DNA of 64,000 nt. Origin: Aquatica leii. Lineage: Eukaryota; Arthropoda; Insecta; Coleoptera; Lampyridae. The position numbers and the translations under genes were made by a program. The notes beneath the pieces are model-generated. The model made no database searches. It had not been told where the DNA came from and saw only the letters and a program-made list of their open reading frames with translations. The stretch lies in the NCBI GenBank assembly GCA_035610365.1, contig CM069432.1, forward strand, positions 226,384,532 to 226,448,531, written 5' to 3'. Shown here piece by piece: positions 58,011-64,000 of this stretch. Each line of letters begins with the position of its first letter. Position 1 is the first letter of the stretch.

Positions 58011-58869
58011 AAAAATACTAAATGAAAAATTTGACGTGTAACCTCTAATTTAAGGTTAAGTAATTAATTAAAAACGGTAACACATTAATAACAATACCTG
58101 TTGATTTGAAATCAAAATAGTTAATTACATTTATTTAAAATTTATAACCAATATTCAATATGTTGTTCTTTAGCTGCAATACATGTGTTAATTCTTCTCT
58201 TTAAATTTTGGAAAACATTAATAAAACATAACGTTGTACAAAGTCATCGAAAACTTGTTTTTTAGTGCTTTGGGGCAAGTTTCTACTGATAATCTTAAAA
58301 ATTGAATGCTTATAAATCGAATTAAAGTGACTTTATACCTGTTGCCCGCAAATAGTTTTGGCACCGTTTTATTAGGACTTAGTTTTATGCGATTGCAAAT
58401 TTAATAACAGGTGTAGTGAGTACAATAGGTAACTATTTTAGAATATAAAAAATAGAGAATAAGGAAAACGAGGAAAAATAATACCCGATGTCAACAAAAC
58501 GTCAAACGAGAATGTCAAAAAATGTCACTAAACGGCAACACCTGTGGTAATACTACTAACCTAAAACAATGTTGATGCTCAACTACTAGATCACGTGGGA
58601 AATGGGTTTTAATGAAGGCCCTGTACTTTATCCACGTTTTAAAAATATAGTGTTCTTTTTCCGTAAAGCTTCTCGCCGCTTCTGCCATGCATTTTTTAAA
58701 CTCTTTCTTCTTAATCATTAAGAAGCACAATCACTTTACACACCTGATCCACCGCAACTATATTCCTCTCAAATATTTACAGCACACAGGTAATTCCAAA
58801 ACGAAAGCACGTTTGCCCAATTATTTACTAAGGAGCTAAAAAAACTAATTAATCTCACTTCTGATTAAT
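58011..58869. other. Gypsy 5' leader region, no recognised gene
   Basis: Lies between the gag remnant and the 5' LTR; no clear primer-binding site recognised. Confidence 0.4.
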
Positions 58870-60015
58870 TGTTGTATTCTTCCTAACCATTAACAAATAT
58901 AACGCTTTAACCAGTGGCGGCTGGTGGTCAATCATACCAGACGGTCATTTTGAAATATTCAAAAAAACGCAATTATCACAAAAAGTAAAAAAAAATTTTT
59001 TTTGCATTAAAGCTATTTATATTTAAGATCTATTCGTCTATCTTTAGAATCAGCAAAATGATCGATAACAAGTTCATTAAAATTTACAATGTTTTCAATT
59101 AAAAATGTTTCCATGTTTCTTCACATCCACAAATCCATTCTGATAAATCGTACATAGACTCTTTAAAATTACGGTGTACTTCTTTATTTTTATGTTTACT
59201 TGTTTGTCGAATTTGAAGTAAAGGCCGATGACAACCATTGGTTTTAAATTCTAAACGTTTTTCAAAATTTAAACTGTTATTAGCGATTAATTTTCTTATC
59301 GAACAAAAACGGTAATATGTACTTAAACATAATTAATTTTCTTTTAACTCGTGAAAGTCATTGACATTGGTTACAAACGAATATTATCAAACAACTAAAA
59401 AATCGAGTGCAAAATTTGTCGTATGAGATAAAAAATGTACATTCCAGCATTTTTGTTTTACAAACACGTATTGCGGAGATAATAATAAATGACGTAAGCA
59501 TTGCATTGAGTACGCAAAATGGGACCCGGCTGACAACCGCAGAAACCATTCAGTTGTCTTTTTCTAATCTCATATGATTGTATTATACGTGTTGCACTCT
59601 TGACTACAATAACTATCATTTACAATTCGGCTGCATTATATACAATATAATACACAAGGACTATAAAACACAACAGCCTCGGGTAAATTCGTAAGTTTTC
59701 GCATCTGTTGCGCTTACAATGAAAATTGAAATTCAAACGCTGATAATTTGATTTAAACGCAGGTTCTTGTAATTTTAAAGTAAATAAAATAATTTTCTAG
59801 TTCATTTTGGAGGGTCATTGTCCGAATGACCTAATAGAGAAGCCGCCACTGGCTTTAACGATAATTAATTTAATAATATAACATAACTTTATACATTTCA
59901 AAGATGGCATCGATCGACCACACCGGAAGTAAACTCAAACTCTACTTCTTTTTTTTAGCGTCGTTCGTGATCGTACCACAACCAAATACAAAATTACTAA
60001 ATTATCAATAATATT
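58870..60015 (-). repeat. Gypsy 5' LTR, split by a hAT element
   Basis: 58870-58911 and 59852-60015 match 53321-53525 in order, for example TTCAAAGATGGC followed by ATCGACCAC. The TATAAAAG of the other LTR is worn here, and the inverted repeat around it is broken by a small deletion. Confidence 0.8.
58912..59851 (-). mobile_element. hAT element, 940 bp, internally deleted
   Basis: Inverted ends CAGTGGCGGCT with an exact 8-bp duplication GCTTTAAC (58904-58911 and 59852-59859), diagnostic of hAT transposons. On the minus strand, about 59105-59335, RLEFKTNGCHRPLLQIRQTS and HRNFKESMYDLSEWICGCEE resemble the TTF-type zinc-finger N-terminus of ZMYM1-like hAT transposases. The catalytic domain is absent, so this is a deletion derivative. 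Confidence 0.92.
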
Positions 60016-60588
60016 AGAAATTAAAGTTAGTTTGGTGGTATATTTTTTCAACTAATTAATTAACTAAATTACTGTTATCGAAATTTTTAATTTTAAGAAA
60101 GTAGCAGATAAATTTTATCTAAAATTATTAAAACAATATTCATAAACGATCTTAGTTGTTAATTGTTACAAAAGTGTTGGTATATTAGTGTGATGTGTGA
60201 TATTGAGACTTATTTGCGAAAATTTTTTAATGTTCAGTTTTATAGAAGAAAGATGGAGCCTCATATCAGGTTCTGCATCCAAACAATTTCGATACTTCGA
60301 TTTAGTGGCAACGTATGAAGAAACCCCAGTTTTGCAAAGGTATGTGCTGACAAATGGAAGAAGAACAAAAATTGCTTTTCTTGACAGTTCTGGATACTAG
60401 TGTTTAGAACTACACTAAAAATTTGACAGTCGTCGGTTCTGAAATGCCGTTTTTATTGTAGAGTCTGAAACCATATCGATAAATTTTTCATACTCCTGCG
60501 ATGGAAAACCATGGGGCTCTTCTCCGACAACTAAATGGTCTTTTACCCATTATTACTCCATTCATTTGAAAAGTACTGTGTTACAGAA
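60016..60588. other. No recognised gene; one short open stretch
   Basis: An open + stretch at 60197-60400 reads FRYFDLVATYEETPVLQRYV. It has coding-like composition but I do not recognise it. It could be another TE scrap. Confidence 0.3.
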
Positions 60589-61760
60589 CTACATAGGTGT
60601 GTAAGATGCTCTCATATAATAGTTTTTTAGGTAACTAAAATGTTTCCAACTCTTCACTAAAAATTGTTTTAATATTGGAAAGCAGTCAACGTTCGCACTT
60701 TTTACGCTACTAAACCAAAATTTTAATTTCCTTTTAAAGCAAATAATTTTGTCATTTGCTTTAAACACAGTAATATTTCCTTGAAGAGACAGATTAACTT
60801 CATTTAATTTAGAAAATATTTTCGTTAAAAGTAATTCTAAATAACCACATTTTATCACTTAACCGAGTTTCCAAATAAAAAGGATGCTCCAAGAAAAAAG
60901 AACGCACTTCATCTCGCAACTCAAACATTCTAAGTAAAATTTTATCCCGAGATAATAATCGAACTCCTGTATAAAGTAGTAAAGAAGTATGTAGGATACC
61001 CAGATCATCGCACAATATCTTAAATAACTGGATATTTAAAAGGCGAGACTTTATAAAGATTATTATTTTCAATGATTCGTCAAGTCTAGTTTTAAGAGGA
61101 AATGGTAAATTTTTGAGAGCTTATGCTTGGCGGTGAATTATACAGTGACTGCTAGTACAATTTTTAGCAATTTTTTTTATCCTTGCAACAGCTCATGCAT
61201 TTTTTCCCACCATTGCTTTGGCTCCATTAGTGCAAACATCGATGCAATAATCCCATGGTAATCCATTTTCGCAAAAATAGTTGTTAGTAACATCGAAAAT
61301 TTCAGCTCCTGTAGTATTAATTTCTAACGGCTTACAAATAAGTAGATCCTCTTCTATAGCATGTTTGTATTGATACCGTACAAATACTAGCAATACTGCT
61401 AGTCCTGCTACATCAGTGGACGCGTCCATTTGTAGAAAAAATTCACAAGACTTTAGACGAGAAGATAGCTCAGATGTTATCTGAGAGATCTTTTATGCGG
61501 CGACATATTGTATCATGGACAATTGTTTAGCTAATTTTTCGTCCAACATACATTTTACCATGGTAATTGCACACGGTTTTATGAGCTTTTCTGCTATTGT
61601 ATGAGCCTCTACAGCCATTGCAATTTTGTACTACACAATGTAGGAAACTTCGGTAGTATTTTTGATAACAGTTTGTGATGCTTGAAGTATAACGTTTTTT
61701 GTTTTTAAAAACCCCTTTCTAAAAACACTCATTGTTGCTAGAAGAAATTTGTTCACGTTG
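60589..61760 (-). pseudogene. hAT transposase (ZBED5/FAM200-like), decayed
   Basis: From the right: AMVKCMLDEKLAKQLS-like broken frames, then QMDASTDVAGLAVLLVFVRY (RNase-H-like fold, first Asp), LLICKPLEINTTGAEIFDVT, PWDYCIDVCTNGAKAMVGKN (second Asp). Then KSRLLNIQLFKILCDDLGIL, GVRLLSRDKILLRMFELRDE and VRSFFLEHP, then LNEVNLSLQGNITVFKANDK. The order is that of hAT transposases related to ZBED5/GTF2IRD2 (Charlie-like). Stops and frameshifts occur at about 61490, 61190 and 60870; the C-terminal dimerisation region is missing. Confidence 0.88.
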
Positions 61761-64000
61761 GTAGATTACTTCGATAAATTTCAGTAGATTAAAATATTTA
61801 GTAAATTCGATTTTTTAAGGTGTTTAACAGAAAAAAACTAAACACGTAAGCTTTTTCTTGAAATTTTAAGTGCTGTAATTTTTAATGTAGCATTTGCTGA
61901 AAATGTATCTAATGATCAGAGGTCAGTGATTGTTAAAATATTATATATGTATACCTTGAAAACGCACTATACAAAACAAACCATGCAGTACGTGTTTTAA
62001 ACGTAAACATAATTCTGTTGAGATTAAAGTAGATATACCTTTAGCAGTTTAGTCTACGACACATTTTAAAAATGAAATATTTTTTTTTTGAAGCGTACGC
62101 ACGACTATTAATTTTTTTTTCATGTAGTTGCTTGCGGGACCCACAAAAATAGTCCGCGGAGTCCTAAGGCTGCATTTTATGTTTATTTTATTTTATTTAT
62201 TTTTTTTTTGTAAAACTGTAATGCGGTATTTTTATAGTCTTCCGAGAAATTTTATTTGAACCTGTTTTTTTATTGACAGTATTACAAGTTCATTTTTGAA
62301 ATTGTACAGCATTTTTCGAAAATTACGTACGTTTAATATGCTATTTCACTTAAAACACGTCGTACAATCTCTACCGCTTCATGATTACTTAATTGAAATC
62401 GTCGCGGGCTACAAACGTGCGAGCTCTTTTACAGTTAAAACTGCATATGAAAATCTTGTAGTAGGCATCGCGACGTCACGTTACAATGTTCGCTACATAT
62501 ACAGGCATGGACTTTAATAATTGTAGCCCGGACATAAAGAAATACCTATTGCTTTGAATGACGACAATATTAAATTAATGTTTTAGAGTAATAAAAAGTA
62601 GATATTACTCATATTCTAGAAACAGGTTTAACTAATTTAATTCATAATAATTTGTACTGTTTTTTTGTTTAAATGTACGTCTGGGGGGCTCGCACCACTG
62701 CCGTTTGCTATTGTTGGTCTAACCAACAACTGTACAAGTATGAGGCACTACCGAATAATTAGTCGTTTAGAATTTGCTTGTATACACTTTTAATTATTTG
62801 CTGTTTTAAGTAAATACAACTAAAACGAACTGTCTAAGTTGAGTAGGTACAGACTAAATAATTACACACACACATTGTATCAAAAGTTTTGGAGTACGGT
62901 ATAGACGATAATGTAAATTTATGTAATGTTTTACTCCAGAATAGCCATATTACTTCTCTCACTTTGTACTGAGACGTTACGTGGAAATGACCCAATGTCT
63001 GATCTCATCAAAATAACATTTATTATTTACAGACAGATAATGTTACATTGTTTTTGTATCTATTCATTGAAGATGATTAGTTTATTATAAAGAGACTTTA
63101 AAAGCAGGTAAACATAAAAAGTAGCATTTACGATTAGCTTAAGAATGATGAGAGCCGTAATATTTTTTTTAAGTAGAATATTAAGTTAACGTTATATATT
63201 TTTTTCACTTATATATGCCTTTAGGAAGTCAATTATGTAATAATCCGTACGTTTCCTAGCAATGCGTCATAGACAGCTCTCGTAATTGCTACTATAAGAT
63301 ACATTTATAGGTAAATGTTTGGTTACTTTATTTGTTGTTCACACTAATTTTTTTTCGTGCATCTAAGGTACATTATGGTTTTCGAAGCTCCATATTTGTC
63401 GTGTGCCTTGCGTCTACTTACTCCGCTAAGATACATACATACACTCTATATAAAAAATTATTATTTTTGTCTCCATATTTTTCCAAAAGTTCCGTCTTTT
63501 ATTAAAGTATAAAACATTTAATGGAAAATCACAGTCCAAAGAGCCAAAATGCTTCTTTCTTGTCGAGTTAAAAAACTGGTTCCCGATTTTGGTAGTATCA
63601 CTGAATTTTAATGTTAACTTCATAACAATCTAAGTTTTTGTTGAATTTTCAAGATTTGATTATGCAGTTTTTAATAGCTTTACCAGAGCAAACATTGTAA
63701 GTTGACAAATAGCATTTTCTGTCAATGATGAAATAATTCCCCACTAATACATAGGGAGAAGTTTGCAAAAAAGGAATGAACCCGGTAAATGAAGATACCA
63801 TATTGTTGAATTTCTATTTTTTCTTGTGCTTGAAGCATTTTTTTTTCTAACAAGACCTTTCTTCATTAGACTTTTTTAATGATTCTAAAAATTTATTAAT
63901 TTCAAAGTTTCTGAGGTTTTGTGAGTTGTCTTCCGTTGCACATTTAGTTTTAACTTGTAATAAACCTTTAAGCTGTTTATTAGGGTTAGCACTGCAAAGA
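61761..64000. other. AT-rich sequence without recognised genes
   Basis: Possible 5' flank of the hAT (a GC-rich 'gtccgcggagtcctaagg' block at about 62152-62170). An unassigned minus-strand stretch at about 63650-64000 has coding-like composition (FTGFIPFFANFSLC) that I cannot place. No CARP exon found. Confidence 0.4.

Larger units (their letters stand above)
53321..60015 (-). mobile_element. Decayed Gypsy-type LTR retrotransposon
   Basis: Order on the minus strand: LTR (58870-60015, split by a hAT), gag remnant, CCHC-like knuckle, protease, RT, RNase H, a 1.1-kb intruder, integrase, polypurine tract and LTR (53321-53599). The PR-RT-RH-IN order marks the Gypsy group. Every domain carries stops or frameshifts and the two LTRs differ at many sites, so the insertion is old. 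It lies just beyond the 5' end of the LINE. Confidence 0.88.

Noticed and set aside
61761..64000. The CARP exon after 46508 (expected LHALRRL)
   Set aside because: Not found in any frame between 46509 and the end of the window.

Overview
This is a strongly AT-rich stretch of an animal nuclear genome, almost certainly an insect. It has spliced exons, a very large intron, and a dense load of eukaryotic transposable elements of many classes: Penelope-like elements, LINEs, Gypsy LTR elements, pogo/Tigger, Tc1/mariner, hAT and CACTA-like elements. I saw no bacterial operons, tRNA, rRNA or CRISPR. The order cannot be fixed from sequence alone; a beetle with a large genome is a reasonable guess only.

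Host gene. The single host gene I can support lies on the + strand. It has three exons of a carbonic anhydrase-related protein (CARP, CA10/CA11-like): 8741-8835, 46227-46293 and 46354-46508. Their introns are about 37.4 kb, only 60 nt, and more than 17 kb. Earlier and later exons are outside the window. Nearly everything else is intronic sequence built from nested transposons. The 8741-8835 exon reads correctly at both ends but is one nucleotide out of frame in the middle, which suggests an assembly indel or a lesion.

Layout. 0.2-6.3 kb: a Penelope 3' scrap, a Tigger-type element (2058-5298) split by a 1.77-kb CACTA-like element (3498-5271), and a decayed Penelope. 10.2-16.3 kb is a Penelope-rich cluster: a near-perfect 395-bp palindrome, two 5'-truncated Penelope copies head to head, and one almost intact Penelope element with a 701-codon RT/GIY-YIG frame between about 424-bp inverted arms. 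16.8-20 kb: a cysteine-rich relic, a 26-bp tandem array and unrecognised decayed coding sequence. 20.3-28.8 kb: two pogo/jerky-type elements with terminal repeats and reiterated subterminal motifs, plus Tc1/mariner relics. 28.8-33.6 kb is almost featureless. 33.6-38.8 kb: two LINE fragments in opposite orientation, one split by a solo LTR, and a Tc1-type relic. 41.5-45.2 kb: a mariner-Penelope chimera and the second, inverted copy of the CACTA-like element. 48.5-53.2 kb: a full-length LINE with a target-site duplication, itself split by a solo-LTR-like insertion. 53.3-60.0 kb: a decayed Gypsy element whose 5' LTR is split by a hAT element. 60.6-61.8 kb: a decayed hAT transposase.

The points most worth following up are the intact Penelope element with hammerhead-like motifs that recur in three Penelope families, the perfect palindrome, the inverted CACTA-like pair bracketing a single host exon, the frame break in that exon, a possible relic of the last CARP exon at 48.05 kb, and the palindromic and slippery-site features of the 26.1-28.8 kb pogo element.
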